Assembly: GCA_014359855.1 (NCBI GenBank)
Contig: JACIYQ010000010.1
Coordinates: 1-18,153, forward strand
Direction of reading: 5' to 3'
Length of the DNA: 18,153 bases
DNA from: Parvibaculum sp.
GTDB taxonomy: Bacteria > Pseudomonadota > Alphaproteobacteria > Parvibaculales > Parvibaculaceae
The translations under genes were made by a program, and so were the position numbers. Every line of letters begins with the position of its first letter. Position 1 is the stretch's first letter. The notes under the pieces are model-generated. The model saw only the letters and a list, made by a program, of their open reading frames with translations. It was not told where the DNA came from and did no database searches. Below are positions 1 through 7,490 of this stretch, in pieces.

Positions 1-600
1 GACATCGCCTTCGCGAAGGAGTTCGGCTTCAAGGTGAAGCTGCTCGCCATCGCCGAGAAGAGCGAGGCGGGGATCGTGCAGCGCGTGCATCCGGCGCTGG
101 TGCCGGAGGGAACGCCGCTCGCGGCGGTGTCCGGCGTCTACAATGCGGTTGCGGTCGATGGCGACCGGGTGGGGCATCTGGTGCTCGAAGGGCGCGGCGC
201 GGGCGAGGGGCCGACGGCATCGGCCGTTCTGTCCGACATCGTGGACGTCGCCCGCGGGCTCATCGTTCCGCCTTTCATCGTGCCTGCGACGAAGCTCAAG
301 GCGCCGGCGAAGCCGCTCATGGATACGCATAAAAGCTCGTTCTACCTGCGGCTCAGGGCGGTGGACCGCGCGGGCAGCATGGCCGAAATCACACGCGCGC
401 TTGCCGAAGCGTCGATCTCCATCGAGCGGATCGTGCAGCGCGGCGGCAAGAGCGACGAGAGCGGTCGGATGCCGGTCGTTTTCATCACGCATGAAACCGA
501 CGAAGGCACGATGGCCCGCGCGCGGGCCTTACTTGCAAAACACGAAGATGTGGCGGGCACGCCACTTGTGATCAGAATAGAGGATGGCGAGCTCCGCTGA
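1..600 (+). CDS. hom: Homoserine dehydrogenase, C-terminal part (5' end outside window)
   Basis: Reading frame 1 is open from the first base to the TGA at 598-600, giving 199 residues of the C-terminal part. Homoserine dehydrogenase reduces aspartate semialdehyde to homoserine with NAD(P)H in the cytosol, on the way to threonine and methionine. The fragment starts inside the catalytic domain (KLLAIAEKSEAGIVQRVHP, then GVYNAVAVDGDRVG and GAGEGPTASAVLSDIVD, all typical of the family). From about fragment residue 112 it enters a C-terminal ACT domain (SSFYLRLRAVDRAGSMAEIT), which in this family usually gives feedback control by threonine. glpX follows after 54 bases on the same strand, and recJ after that; hom-glpX-recJ is a common alphaproteobacterial order. 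The true start lies upstream of the window. Confidence 0.95.
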   Translation, partial: DIAFAKEFGFKVKLLAIAEKSEAGIVQRVHPALVPEGTPLAAVSGVYNAVAVDGDRVGHLVLEGRGAGEGPTASAVLSDIVDVARGLIVPPFIVPATKLKAPAKPLMDTHKSSFYLRLRAVDRAGSMAEITRALAEASISIERIVQRGGKSDESGRMPVVFITHETDEGTMARARALLAKHEDVAGTPLVIRIEDGELR

Positions 601-654
601 GCCGCCTGCGATACAGGACGCCCGGAAAACGGGCCGAAGAAACGGGGACTTGAG

Positions 655-1629
655 ATGGTTGCGAAGAAGCCTGGCCTGAACCGGATGCTGGCGCTGGAAA
701 TGGGGCGCGTGACGGAACGCGCGGCTGTCTGCTCGGCGCTGTGGGTGGGGCGGGGCGACGAGAAGTCGGCCGACCAGGCGGCGGTCGACGCGATGCGCAA
801 GGAACTCAACGTGCTCGATATCGACGGCACGGTGGTGATCGGCGAGGGTGAACGCGACGAGGCACCGATGCTCTATATCGGCGAGAAGGTGGGGACGGGT
901 AAGGGGCCGAAGGTCGATATTGCGCTCGATCCTCTGGAGGGCACGACGCTTACCGCGAAAGCGATGCCGAATGCGATGGCCGTGCTGGCGGCGGCGTCCG
1001 GCGGCACGCTGCTCAACGCACCAGACACCTATATGGACAAGATCGCCATCGGCGGCGGCTATCCCGAAGGCCTCATCGATCTCGATGCGAGCCCGGCCGA
1101 AAACATCAAGGCGCTCGCCAAGGCGAAGAAGGTGGATGTGCGCGACATCACGGCCTGTATCCTCGACCGGCCGCGCCATGCCGATCTCATCCGCGCGGTG
1201 CGTGAGGCGGGCGCGAAAGTGACGCTTATCACCGACGGCGATATTGCCGGTGTGATCGCGACGACCGATCCGGCAGCGGGCGTCGACATCTACATGGGTG
1301 TCGGCGGTGCGCCCGAGGGCGTGCTTGCGGCGGCGGCGCTGCGCTGCATCGGCGGCCAGATGCAGGGCCGCCTGGTGACGAGCGTCGAGGAGCAGAAGGC
1401 GCGCGCGGCGAAGATGGGCGTGACGGACTTCAACAAGAAGTTCGACCATACGGAAATGGCGTCGGGCGACGTTATTTTCGCGGCAACGGGCGTAACCGAT
1501 GGCTGGCTGCTGGACGGCATTCATCACGAACGCGGCGGTGTGACGACCCATACCCTGGTCATGCGCTCGGCGACGGGTACGGTGCGGCACCTCAAGTCCT
1601 TCCACGCTTTCCTCGACAAGTTCCACTAG
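655..1629 (+). CDS. glpX: Class II fructose-1,6-bisphosphatase GlpX
   Basis: A 324-residue protein, the normal length for the GlpX family, which removes the 1-phosphate of fructose-1,6-bisphosphate in gluconeogenesis (some members also act on sedoheptulose-1,7-bisphosphate). Visible metal and substrate motifs are GRGDEKSADQAAVDAMR (about 33-49), VIGEGERDEAPML (61-73), the signature DPLEGTT (92-98) with D92 and E95, and GAPEGV with E221, matching the acidic ligands known in E. coli GlpX. The ATG at 655 is preceded by a purine-rich GGGGA stretch and starts at the usual family N-terminus. It lies between hom and recJ on the same strand and is probably co-transcribed with hom. Family assignment is near certain; the choice between fructose- and sedoheptulose-bisphosphate as main substrate is not visible. 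Confidence 0.96.
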   Translation: MVAKKPGLNRMLALEMGRVTERAAVCSALWVGRGDEKSADQAAVDAMRKELNVLDIDGTVVIGEGERDEAPMLYIGEKVGTGKGPKVDIALDPLEGTTLTAKAMPNAMAVLAAASGGTLLNAPDTYMDKIAIGGGYPEGLIDLDASPAENIKALAKAKKVDVRDITACILDRPRHADLIRAVREAGAKVTLITDGDIAGVIATTDPAAGVDIYMGVGGAPEGVLAAAALRCIGGQMQGRLVTSVEEQKARAAKMGVTDFNKKFDHTEMASGDVIFAATGVTDGWLLDGIHHERGGVTTHTLVMRSATGTVRHLKSFHAFLDKFH

Positions 1630-1692
1630 AAATCCGCCGGTTGAGCGGGCTGGGCTTTCTCGCGCTATGCTCGCGATCCGAGACGGTTCCCG

Positions 1693-3522
1693 GTGAGGAA
1701 AATGGATTCGGATTCAACCACGGCAGGCAGGCCTTTTCTCGGCGTCGATCGTTCGGCGACGGGGCGCGCCTGGGCGAGCCGTCTTGCCGACGACCGGCTG
1801 GCGCTGGCCATCGCGCAGCGCGAGGGACTGCCCGAGATCGTGGCGCGCGTGCTGGCGGGGCGGGGCATTGCGCCTGAAGATTGTGCAGCCTATCTGGCAC
1901 CGTCGCTGCGCTCGCTGATGCCGGACCCGCGCGAACTCACCGACATGGAGAAGGCCGCGACGCGCGTGGCCGCGGCCATCATGGCCGGGGAAAAGGTTGC
2001 TGTTTTCGGCGATTACGACGTGGACGGAGCAACGTCCAGTGCGCTTCTCTATCGCTTCTTCAAGGCGGCGGGGAGCGAGTTACGCATCTATATTCCCGAT
2101 CGCATCCGGGAGGGCTATGGGCCGAATGCCCCCGCGCTCAAACGGCTGAAGGACGAGGGGGTGGACCTCGTCATCACCGTCGATTGCGGAACGATGGCGC
2201 ATAAGGCGCTGGGGCTCGCGGCGGATTACGGGCTTCCTTCCATCGTCGTCGATCACCATCAGGCCGAGCCGGCCTTGCCGCCGGCCTTCGCGCTCGTCAA
2301 TCCGAACCGGCTGGACGACAAGAGCGGGCTCGGCCAGCTGGCGGCTGTGGGGGTGAGCTTTCTTTTCATTGTCGCCCTCAACAGGGCGCTCCGCGAAGCG
2401 GGCTGGTATGCCGGGCGCGACGAGCCGGACCTCATGCAATGGCTCGACCTTGTGGCGCTGGGCACGGTTTGCGACGTGGTGCCGCTGACAGGGCTCAACC
2501 GGGCTTTTGTCGCGCAGGGCCTCCGCGTCATGCAGCGCAGGCAGAACACGGGGCTTGCGGCGCTTGCCGATGCCGCGCGGATGAACGGCACGCCGGCGCC
2601 TTATCATTGCGGCTTTCTGCTCGGCCCCAGGGTGAATGCGGGTGGACGCGTCGGCAGGGCCGATCTCGGCGCAAGGCTGCTGACGACGGAGGACGCAATC
2701 GAAGCGCGCACGATTGCCGAAGAACTCAATGTGATGAATGCAGAGCGGCAGGCAATCGAAGCTCAGGTGCTCGAAGAGGCGATCCTGCAAGTGGACGAAC
2801 GGCTCTCATCCGCGCGGGCAAATGCCTTGCCGCCGTTGATCGTAGCGGCGGGCAAGGGTTGGCATCCCGGCGTCATCGGCATCGTGGCGAGCCGTCTCAA
2901 GGACCGCTACGAGCGGCCAAGCCTCGTCATCGCCTTCGACCGGAATGGTGAGGGCAAGGGCTCGGGGCGCTCGCTTGCCGGCGTCGATCTCGGACGGGCG
3001 GTGACGGCGGGGCTCGAAGCGGGGCTTCTCGTCAATGGCGGTGGACACGCGATGGCGGCGGGCCTGACGCTCCGCGAGGACAAGCTTGAGGCGCTGGAGG
3101 CGTTCCTTGCAAAGCGGCTCGAAGGCGATGTGATGCTCGCCTCGGAGGCGAAGGCGCTGAAGCTAGACGGTGCCATTGCGGCGCGGGGCGCCACGCGGGA
3201 ACTCTATGAGCTGCTGCAGCAGGCGGGGCCTTACGGCGCGGGAAATGCCGAGCCGCGCTTCGCTGTACCTTCGGTGCGCGTGGTGAAGGCGGATATCGTG
3301 GGCAAGGCGCATGTGCGTTGCGTTCTCGCGGGCGAGGACGGCGGGCGGCTGAAGGGCATCGCCTTCCGGGCGGCGGAGTCGCCCCTCGGCGCGCTGTTGC
3401 TCGACAAAGGGGCGGGGCTTCTGCACGTCGCCGGGCGGCTTGGCGCCGACGACTGGCAGGGGCGGCGGGGCGTGCAGTTCACGATCGAGGACGCCGTGCC
3501 GACGCGGGATGCGCAGCCCTGA
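1693..3522 (+). CDS. recJ: Single-stranded-DNA-specific exonuclease RecJ
   Basis: Encodes about 609 residues. RecJ is a 5'-3' single-strand DNA exonuclease used in recombinational repair (RecF pathway), mismatch repair and base excision repair. The DHH phosphoesterase motifs are all present: FGDYDVDGATSS with DYDVDG at about residue 107, VDCGT, VVDHHQAE with DHH at 187, and GTVCDVVPL. The DHHA1 nucleic-acid-binding part follows (GWHPGVIGIVASRLKDR, GSGRSL, and GGGH at about 449), then an OB-fold C-terminus. Two starts are possible: GTG at 1693, or ATG at 1702, nine bases downstream. The GAGGA at 1695-1699 is too close to serve the ATG well, so the start is unsettled by three codons. It is 63 bases downstream of glpX on the same strand. 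Confidence 0.95.
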   Translation: MRKMDSDSTTAGRPFLGVDRSATGRAWASRLADDRLALAIAQREGLPEIVARVLAGRGIAPEDCAAYLAPSLRSLMPDPRELTDMEKAATRVAAAIMAGEKVAVFGDYDVDGATSSALLYRFFKAAGSELRIYIPDRIREGYGPNAPALKRLKDEGVDLVITVDCGTMAHKALGLAADYGLPSIVVDHHQAEPALPPAFALVNPNRLDDKSGLGQLAAVGVSFLFIVALNRALREAGWYAGRDEPDLMQWLDLVALGTVCDVVPLTGLNRAFVAQGLRVMQRRQNTGLAALADAARMNGTPAPYHCGFLLGPRVNAGGRVGRADLGARLLTTEDAIEARTIAEELNVMNAERQAIEAQVLEEAILQVDERLSSARANALPPLIVAAGKGWHPGVIGIVASRLKDRYERPSLVIAFDRNGEGKGSGRSLAGVDLGRAVTAGLEAGLLVNGGGHAMAAGLTLREDKLEALEAFLAKRLEGDVMLASEAKALKLDGAIAARGATRELYELLQQAGPYGAGNAEPRFAVPSVRVVKADIVGKAHVRCVLAGEDGGRLKGIAFRAAESPLGALLLDKGAGLLHVAGRLGADDWQGRRGVQFTIEDAVPTRDAQP

Positions 3523-3563
3523 AAATGACCGGATTTGCGCGCTTTCCAGGATGAAATCGGGGG

Positions 3564-3592
3564 TTGCCAGAGGCGGCTTCGCCGCTTATAAG
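3564..3592 (+). promoter_or_regulatory. Sigma70-like promoter for tRNA-Glu
   Basis: TTGCCA at 3564-3569 and TATAAG at 3587-3592 each match five of six consensus bases and are separated by exactly 17 bases. Initiation about 7 bases downstream would give a short leader before the tRNA at 3638. The spacer contains a small hairpin (GCGGC-TTC-GCCGC, 3573-3585), which could also be read as a weak recJ terminator, but it has no T-tract. Confidence 0.6.
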
Positions 3593-3637
3593 GCGCGCTC
3601 GTGGCCGGTGTATCCGGTTGGCCTTTCGAGGCCGTGC

Positions 3638-3712
3638 GCGCCCTTCGTCTATCGGTTAGGACGCCAGATTTTCATTCTGGAAAGAGGGGTTCGACTCCCC
3701 TAGGGCGTACCA
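3638..3712 (+). tRNA. tRNA-Glu (anticodon UUC)
   Basis: A 75-base cloverleaf including an encoded CCA. The acceptor stem GCGCCCT (3638-3644) pairs with AGGGCGT (3702-3708), then A73 and CCA. The anticodon stem CCAGA/TCTGG (3664-3668/3676-3680) encloses a 7-base loop TTTTCAT with anticodon TTC at 3671-3673. The T arm is AGGGG-TTCGACT-CCCCT, and the D arm carries GGTTAGGAC. All stems close, with one G-U wobble at the first acceptor pair. It decodes GAA and GAG and supplies glutamyl-tRNA for protein (and possibly tetrapyrrole) synthesis. It stands alone downstream of recJ behind its own promoter. Confidence 0.95.
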
Positions 3713-3765
3713 CTTTCTCCTTCTCTTCCCTCCGCTGCTCGATTTCCGTCACGGTCGCGATTTGC

Positions 3766-3820
3766 GGCCGGGGCTGCGCTATCGGATGAAACCAGCCGGA
3801 CCGGATCACACAGCCCGGCC
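3766..3820. repeat. Imperfect inverted repeat between tRNA-Glu and a convergent gene
   Basis: GGCCGGGGCTG (3766-3776) is complementary to CAGCCCGGCC (3811-3820) apart from one bulged G, with a 34-base loop that itself contains CCGGACCGG. It lies between the tRNA and the convergent minus-strand gene ending at 3832, where a bidirectional terminator would be expected. There is no T-tract on either side, so terminator function is only a suggestion. Confidence 0.3.
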
Positions 3821-3831
3821 TCAGGGAATTC

Positions 3832-4131
3832 TCAGTAGGCGCCGAAGCTGCCTGTCGTACCGCCTGGCACGACGTAACTCTTGCCCTCGCGGTCGTAGCA
3901 TTCGGCGTAGCCGAAGCGGACTTCGCTGTCCGGATCGCCGGTCAGCTTCTCGCGGCATTCAGCGGGATCGAGGCCTGGGTCTCGCTGGTCGTAGTGGCCC
4001 CACTCGGGAGAAAGCCTGTTGTAGTAGGCATCCTGATTGCGGAGCTGGACATAAGGCTCCCAGCGGGAGTCGAGCTCGTTGCCGGTGCCGGGGCGAAATC
4101 CATTGAGGCCGGGGTGCAGCGTCGATCTCAT
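3832..4131 (-). CDS. Small hypothetical protein, probably missing its signal peptide through a frameshift
   Basis: A 99-residue frame read from ATG 4131 to TGA 3832. I recognise no family. It is hydrophilic, rich in Tyr, Arg, Gly and Asp, with two cysteines (AECREKL and AECYDRE) and a Gly-rich end (VPGGTTGSFGAY), which suits a small exported protein. The ATG has no Shine-Dalgarno sequence in front. In the overlapping frame just upstream, ATGs at 4201/4198 encode a convincing signal peptide ending SVAAADE. Dropping one C from the CCCC run (GGGG at 4111-4114 on the plus strand) would join the two into a single secreted protein (about 122 residues) running on through AAPGLNGFRPG. I therefore think the gene is really 3832-4201 with either a true frameshift or a sequencing slip. 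It follows the glyoxalase gene by 23 bases on the same strand. Confidence 0.55.
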   Translation of the reverse strand: MRSTLHPGLNGFRPGTGNELDSRWEPYVQLRNQDAYYNRLSPEWGHYDQRDPGLDPAECREKLTGDPDSEVRFGYAECYDREGKSYVVPGGTTGSFGAY

Positions 4132-4201
4132 CCGCCGCCGCGACGGAAGCGGAGAGGGCGAGAAAACCGGCGATCAATGTGTGAGCCAGTATTCGCATCA
4201 T
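4115..4201 (-). other. Out-of-frame signal peptide segment belonging to the 3832-4131 gene
   Basis: Starting from the double ATG at 4201/4198, this segment encodes MMRILAHTLIAGFLALSAS followed by VAAADEIDAAP. That is a basic start, a hydrophobic core and an alanine-rich type I cleavage site: a textbook Sec signal peptide. In this frame the reading continues only into Arg/Pro-rich shadow sequence and stops at 3959. The next frame holds the credible mature protein. A TATACT box lies just upstream and no Shine-Dalgarno sequence is visible. Confidence 0.5.
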
Positions 4202-4224
4202 AAATATAAGTATAGCACGGAAGA

Positions 4225-4644
4225 TCACCAGCGTCCCGTGTTCGCCATGGAGGCCCAGGGCTCGCGCGGTTCGAGAGGTTTGCCCGCCTGGAGGAGCTCT
4301 ATCGAGACATTGTCGGGCGAGCGGACGAAGGCCATGCGCCCGTCGCGGGGCGGCCGGTTGATGGTGACGCCGGCCTGCATCAGCCGGTCGCAGGTTTCGT
4401 AGATATCGTCGACCTGGTAGGCGAGGTGGCCGAAATTGCGGCCTTCGCCGAGTTCTTCCGCGTCCCAGTTCCAGGTGAGTTCGACCTGCGCGTCCTTCTG
4501 GCCGGGAGCGGCAAGGAAGACGAGGCTGAAGCGTCCTTCCTCGATATCGAAGCGGCCGAGGTTCTCGAGGCCGAGCTTGTTGCAATAGAAGTCCAGCGAC
4601 TTGTCGAGGTCGCTGACGCGCACCATGGTGTGCAGATATTTCAT
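4225..4644 (-). CDS. gloA: Glyoxalase I-like VOC protein (lactoylglutathione lyase)
   Basis: A 139-residue protein close in length and layout to E. coli GloA (135). It would convert the methylglyoxal-glutathione hemithioacetal to S-lactoylglutathione in the cytosol. Both beta-alpha-beta-beta-beta halves of the VOC fold are present, and the four metal ligands of GloA are conserved: H5 (YLHTMVRV), E55 (VELTWNW), H73 (FGHLAYQV) and E116 (VSIELLQ). The start at 4644 is supported by AAGGA about 8 bases upstream. It is divergent from the Sir2 gene across a 76-base gap. The substrate could be another small aldehyde adduct, since VOC proteins vary, but the ligand set and the ELTWNWDAEE segment favour GloA. 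Confidence 0.85.
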   Translation of the reverse strand: MKYLHTMVRVSDLDKSLDFYCNKLGLENLGRFDIEEGRFSLVFLAAPGQKDAQVELTWNWDAEELGEGRNFGHLAYQVDDIYETCDRLMQAGVTINRPPRDGRMAFVRSPDNVSIELLQAGKPLEPREPWASMANTGRW

Positions 4645-4720
4645 CGATGATCCTTGATGTGTTCGGCAATTGACGCATGATTCCCCATGACGGAGGGGAG
4701 GTCAAAGGGATGGAGCGGGA

Positions 4721-5461
4721 ATGCAGCGCGATTTGAAGCGTGCCATCGAGGAAGCTTACCGCGTGGTGATTTTCACGGGCGCCGGGATCAGCACGGAATC
4801 CGGTATTCCCGATTTCAGGAGTCCCGGCGGGTTGTGGACGAAGATGGCGCCCATCGATTTCCAGGACTATCTGCGCTCGGCCGACATACGCGCCGAGGCC
4901 TGGCGGCGGAAGTTCGAGATCGACAAGACCATCGTGAAGGCGGAGCCCAACAAAGGGCACATGGCGATCGCGAAGCTGGTGGACGAGGGAAAGGTGGCCC
5001 ACGTCATCACGCAGAACATCGACAATCTTCATCAGGCGTCGGGCATCCCGTCCGAAAAGATCATCGAGCTGCACGGCAACGGCACTTACGCGAAGTGTCT
5101 CGATTGCAGCGTGCGTTACGAGCTCGACTGGGTGCGCGCGCAATATGAAGCATCCGGCGCGGCGCCGGACTGCGCGTCTTGCGGCGGCATCGTGAAGTCG
5201 GCAACGGTCTCGTTCGGGCAGGCGATGCCGGAGGAAGAGATGAACCGCGCGCATGAGGCGACGCTCGGCTGCGATCTGTTTCTGGCCATCGGCTCGTCGC
5301 TGCAGGTCTATCCGGCGGCGGGTTTTCCCAACCTCGCAAAGCGGAACGGGGCGACGCTCGTCATCCTCAATCGCGAGCCGACGGAGCTCGACCGGATCGC
5401 CGATCTCGTGATCCACGACGAGATCGGGCCGACGCTCGCACCGATTGCGATGCTGAACTAG
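4721..5461 (+). CDS. cobB: NAD-dependent protein deacylase, Sir2 family
   Basis: A 246-residue sirtuin of the compact bacterial type. It removes acetyl or other acyl groups from lysines using NAD+, giving nicotinamide and O-acyl-ADP-ribose. Motifs in order are FTGAGIS (about 18-24) and GIPDFRS of the Rossmann NAD site, TQNID at 97-101, the catalytic His at 118 in LHGN, a structural zinc site C126-x2-C129 and C151-x2-C154, and GSSLQVYPAA of the NAD site. The ATG at 4721 follows GGAGCGGGA, a good ribosome binding site. No partner gene such as acetyl-CoA synthetase lies beside it, so the target is not shown. The CobB symbol is by family likeness; desuccinylase against deacetylase preference is not decided here. 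Confidence 0.93.
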   Translation: MQRDLKRAIEEAYRVVIFTGAGISTESGIPDFRSPGGLWTKMAPIDFQDYLRSADIRAEAWRRKFEIDKTIVKAEPNKGHMAIAKLVDEGKVAHVITQNIDNLHQASGIPSEKIIELHGNGTYAKCLDCSVRYELDWVRAQYEASGAAPDCASCGGIVKSATVSFGQAMPEEEMNRAHEATLGCDLFLAIGSSLQVYPAAGFPNLAKRNGATLVILNREPTELDRIADLVIHDEIGPTLAPIAMLN

Positions 5462-5465
5462 CGAG

Positions 5466-5690
5466 CTAGCGTGCGGTCGCCCAGCCGCCGGCGACGGGGA
5501 TCAACTGGCCGGTGATGAAATCGGCGTTGGGGCCCGCCAGGAAGGCGACGATGGCGGCGGCCTCTTCCGGCTTGCCGAGGCGGCGGAGAGAAACAATATC
5601 TTGCCTGCCTGCTGCGCCTTCATCTGCGGCACGGGCGGAGGGGCCGCCGACGAAATGGGCGATGCCGGTGATCAGAATGCTGCGTGCCAT
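5466..5690 (-). pseudogene. Short-chain dehydrogenase/reductase remnant with the core deleted
   Basis: From ATG 5690, with GGGGAAGA directly upstream, the frame gives only 74 residues. It begins like an SDR (MARSILITG, the first strand before the Rossmann glycine motif). After about 20-30 residues it is already in the SDR C-terminus: LRRLGKPEEAAAIVAFL, then FITGQLIPVAGGW, which matches the usual LGRxxxPEE...FITGQ...VDGG ending. SDRs are normally about 250 residues, so about 170 residues, including the NNAG and YxxxK catalytic parts, are missing in frame. It cannot be an active oxidoreductase. The frame also extends upstream to 5789, but the SDR-like start and ribosome site fix 5690. Confidence 0.75.
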
Positions 5691-5782
5691 TCTTCCCCGC
5701 CAAATCAGGATTGTCAGTTCTTGTCTGGCCGTGAGACTGTGTTGCCTCGGGAAGAAGATCAAGAACAAGCAGGGGATGCGGC

Positions 5783-7390
5783 GTGGCAAGCAAGGCTGAG
5801 TGGTGGAAGGGCGCGGTCGTCTATCAGATCTATCCGCGCAGTTTCCGCGACACGAACGGGGACGGGATCGGCGACCTGAAGGGCATCGAGGAAAAGATCG
5901 ACCATGTGGCGGGGCTCGGCGCCGACGCGATCTGGCTTTCGCCGTTCTATCCGTCGCCCAACAAGGATTTCGGCTACGACGTGTCGGATTATTGCGACGT
6001 CGCGCCCGAGATGGGGACGCTTGCCGATTTCGACCGGCTGGTCGCGGCGACGCACAAGCGCGGCATGAAGCTCATCGTGGACCAGGTGCTCGCGCATACG
6101 TCGGAGCAGCACGTGTGGTTTCAGGAGAGCCAGCTTTCGGCGACCAACGCAAAATCGGACTGGTATGTCTGGGCCGACGCGAAGGAAGACGGGACGGTGC
6201 CGAATAACTGGCTCTCGGCTTTCGGCGGGCCGGCATGGTCGTGGAACCCCGTCAGGCGGCAGTATTATCACCACAAGTTTCTGAAGAGCCAGCCGAAGCT
6301 CAACTTCCACAATGAGGAAGTGGTGGAGGCCTGCATGAACGTGCTGCGCTTCTGGCTCGACCGGGGCGTGGACGGGTTCCGGCTCGATGTCGCGAATGCC
6401 TATCTGCACGATGCGGCGCTGACGGATAATCCGCCGCTGCCGATGGAGAAGCGGACATTCATGGACTGGGCGCATGCGCCGCGTCTGCAGCAGCACATTC
6501 ACGATGCGAACCGCGAAGAAAACGAATGGGCGATGAAGCGCGTGCGCGCCGTGATGGAGGAATATGACGAGCGGCTGGCCTTTGGCGAGTTCTCCGAGCG
6601 GCAGGAAATGCTCGGGCTATACGCAGGCGGGCTGGAACGGCTGCACACGGGCTACACGTTTCATTTTCTGGAGGACTGGAGTTTCGAGCCGCCGGTCTTC
6701 CGCGAATATTACGAGGAACTGCTCGCGCCGCTCGCCGATCTCTTTCCCTGCGTGACGTTTTCCAATCACGACATCGTGCGGCCGGTGACGCGCTGGGGCG
6801 GGGGGCAGGGCGACGATCGGCTCGCGAAGCTCGCGCTCACGATCCTCGTCACGCTCAAGGGCACGGTGCTGATGTATCAGGGCGAGGAGCTTGGGCTGCC
6901 GGAAACGGACCTCGACCGAAAGGACATCAAGGATCCGGTGGGCGACCTCTATTTCCCGTGGGTGAAGGGGCGCGACGGTTGCCGCACGCCTATGCCGTGG
7001 GAGAGCGGGCCGGAGGGCGCGGGCTTCACGAGCGGCACGCCCTGGCTGCCGATACCGGACTATCACAAGGTGCGGGCGGCGGATGTGCAGGCGGGGGACA
7101 TGAACTCGGTGCTGGCGCATGCGAGAAAAGTCGTGGCGCTCCGCAAGGCGCATCCGGCGCTGAAGCTCGGCGATATCCGCTTTCTCGATACGGAAGGAAA
7201 GGTGCTCGCCTTCACGCGCGAGGCGGAGGGTGAGAGGCTGCTTTGCATATTCAATCTCGGTGCCGAAGCGGCGAACTTCAGTCTGCCGGAGGGTGCAGGC
7301 GAGGCGGTGTTCGAGCTTGGCGAGGTGACGCGGGACGGTGCGGCGCTGTCGCTTGGTTCAAGAAACGCAGGGATCGTTTTGATTCCGTAA
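5783..7390 (+). CDS. GH13 alpha-glucosidase / oligosaccharide hydrolase
   Basis: A 535-residue protein of the oligo-1,6-glucosidase/alpha-glucosidase branch of glycoside hydrolase family 13, cutting alpha-linked glucose from maltose-like or similar sugars. It opens with the branch hallmark WWKGAVVYQIYPRSF and DTNGDGIGDLKGI. The catalytic set is complete: D100-x4-H105 (DQVLAHTS), nucleophile D202 in FRLDVAN, acid/base E269 in FGEFSE, and stabiliser D330 in SNHDIVR. A C-terminal beta domain follows. DQVLAHTSEQHVWF in region I resembles proteobacterial alpha-glucosidases of subfamily GH13_23; that subfamily call is inference. The start is GTG at 5783 behind GGGGA; no signal peptide is seen, so it is cytosolic. 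There are no transporter or regulator genes nearby. The AT-rich island begins directly after its stop. Confidence 0.9.
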   Translation: MASKAEWWKGAVVYQIYPRSFRDTNGDGIGDLKGIEEKIDHVAGLGADAIWLSPFYPSPNKDFGYDVSDYCDVAPEMGTLADFDRLVAATHKRGMKLIVDQVLAHTSEQHVWFQESQLSATNAKSDWYVWADAKEDGTVPNNWLSAFGGPAWSWNPVRRQYYHHKFLKSQPKLNFHNEEVVEACMNVLRFWLDRGVDGFRLDVANAYLHDAALTDNPPLPMEKRTFMDWAHAPRLQQHIHDANREENEWAMKRVRAVMEEYDERLAFGEFSERQEMLGLYAGGLERLHTGYTFHFLEDWSFEPPVFREYYEELLAPLADLFPCVTFSNHDIVRPVTRWGGGQGDDRLAKLALTILVTLKGTVLMYQGEELGLPETDLDRKDIKDPVGDLYFPWVKGRDGCRTPMPWESGPEGAGFTSGTPWLPIPDYHKVRAADVQAGDMNSVLAHARKVVALRKAHPALKLGDIRFLDTEGKVLAFTREAEGERLLCIFNLGAEAANFSLPEGAGEAVFELGEVTRDGAALSLGSRNAGIVLIP

Positions 7391-7410
7391 TCAAAAAACA
7401 CCTCATAAAT

Positions 7411-7475
7411 TTGACGTTCAAGGTAATTCTGTTACGTTACAAAACGGAAAATTTATCACTGTCCGTTTTGAACGT
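7411..7475 (+). promoter_or_regulatory. Nested inverted repeats in the leader of the two-gene island
   Basis: A perfect 9-bp inverted repeat, CAAAACGGA (7440-7448) and TCCGTTTTG (7462-7470), has a 13-base spacer. A second 8-bp pair, ACGTTCAA (7414-7421) and TTGAACGT (7468-7475), overlaps its right arm by three bases. The two folds therefore compete for TTG at 7468-7470 or could be bound as operators. TTGACG at 7411 may be a -35 box, with only a weak -10 (TACGTT, 7433). The site ends about 7 bases before the GGAGG ribosome site of the next gene. It may serve as operator, attenuator or terminator of the glucosidase gene; the sequence does not say which. Confidence 0.45.
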
Positions 7476-7490
7476 TGTTGGAGGCAGCGA

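Noticed and set aside
529..1626. A 365-codon minus-strand frame opposite glpX
   Set aside because: His/Arg-rich antisense shadow of a conserved gene.
3571..3587. Small GC-rich hairpin after recJ as an intrinsic terminator
   Set aside because: No T-tract follows, and it falls in the 17-base spacer of a good promoter for tRNA-Glu.
3959..5416. A 485-codon minus-strand frame covering the Sir2 and glyoxalase genes
   Set aside because: Mostly antisense to the Sir2 gene and out of frame with gloA; only its segment near 4115-4201 (signal peptide) has meaning.
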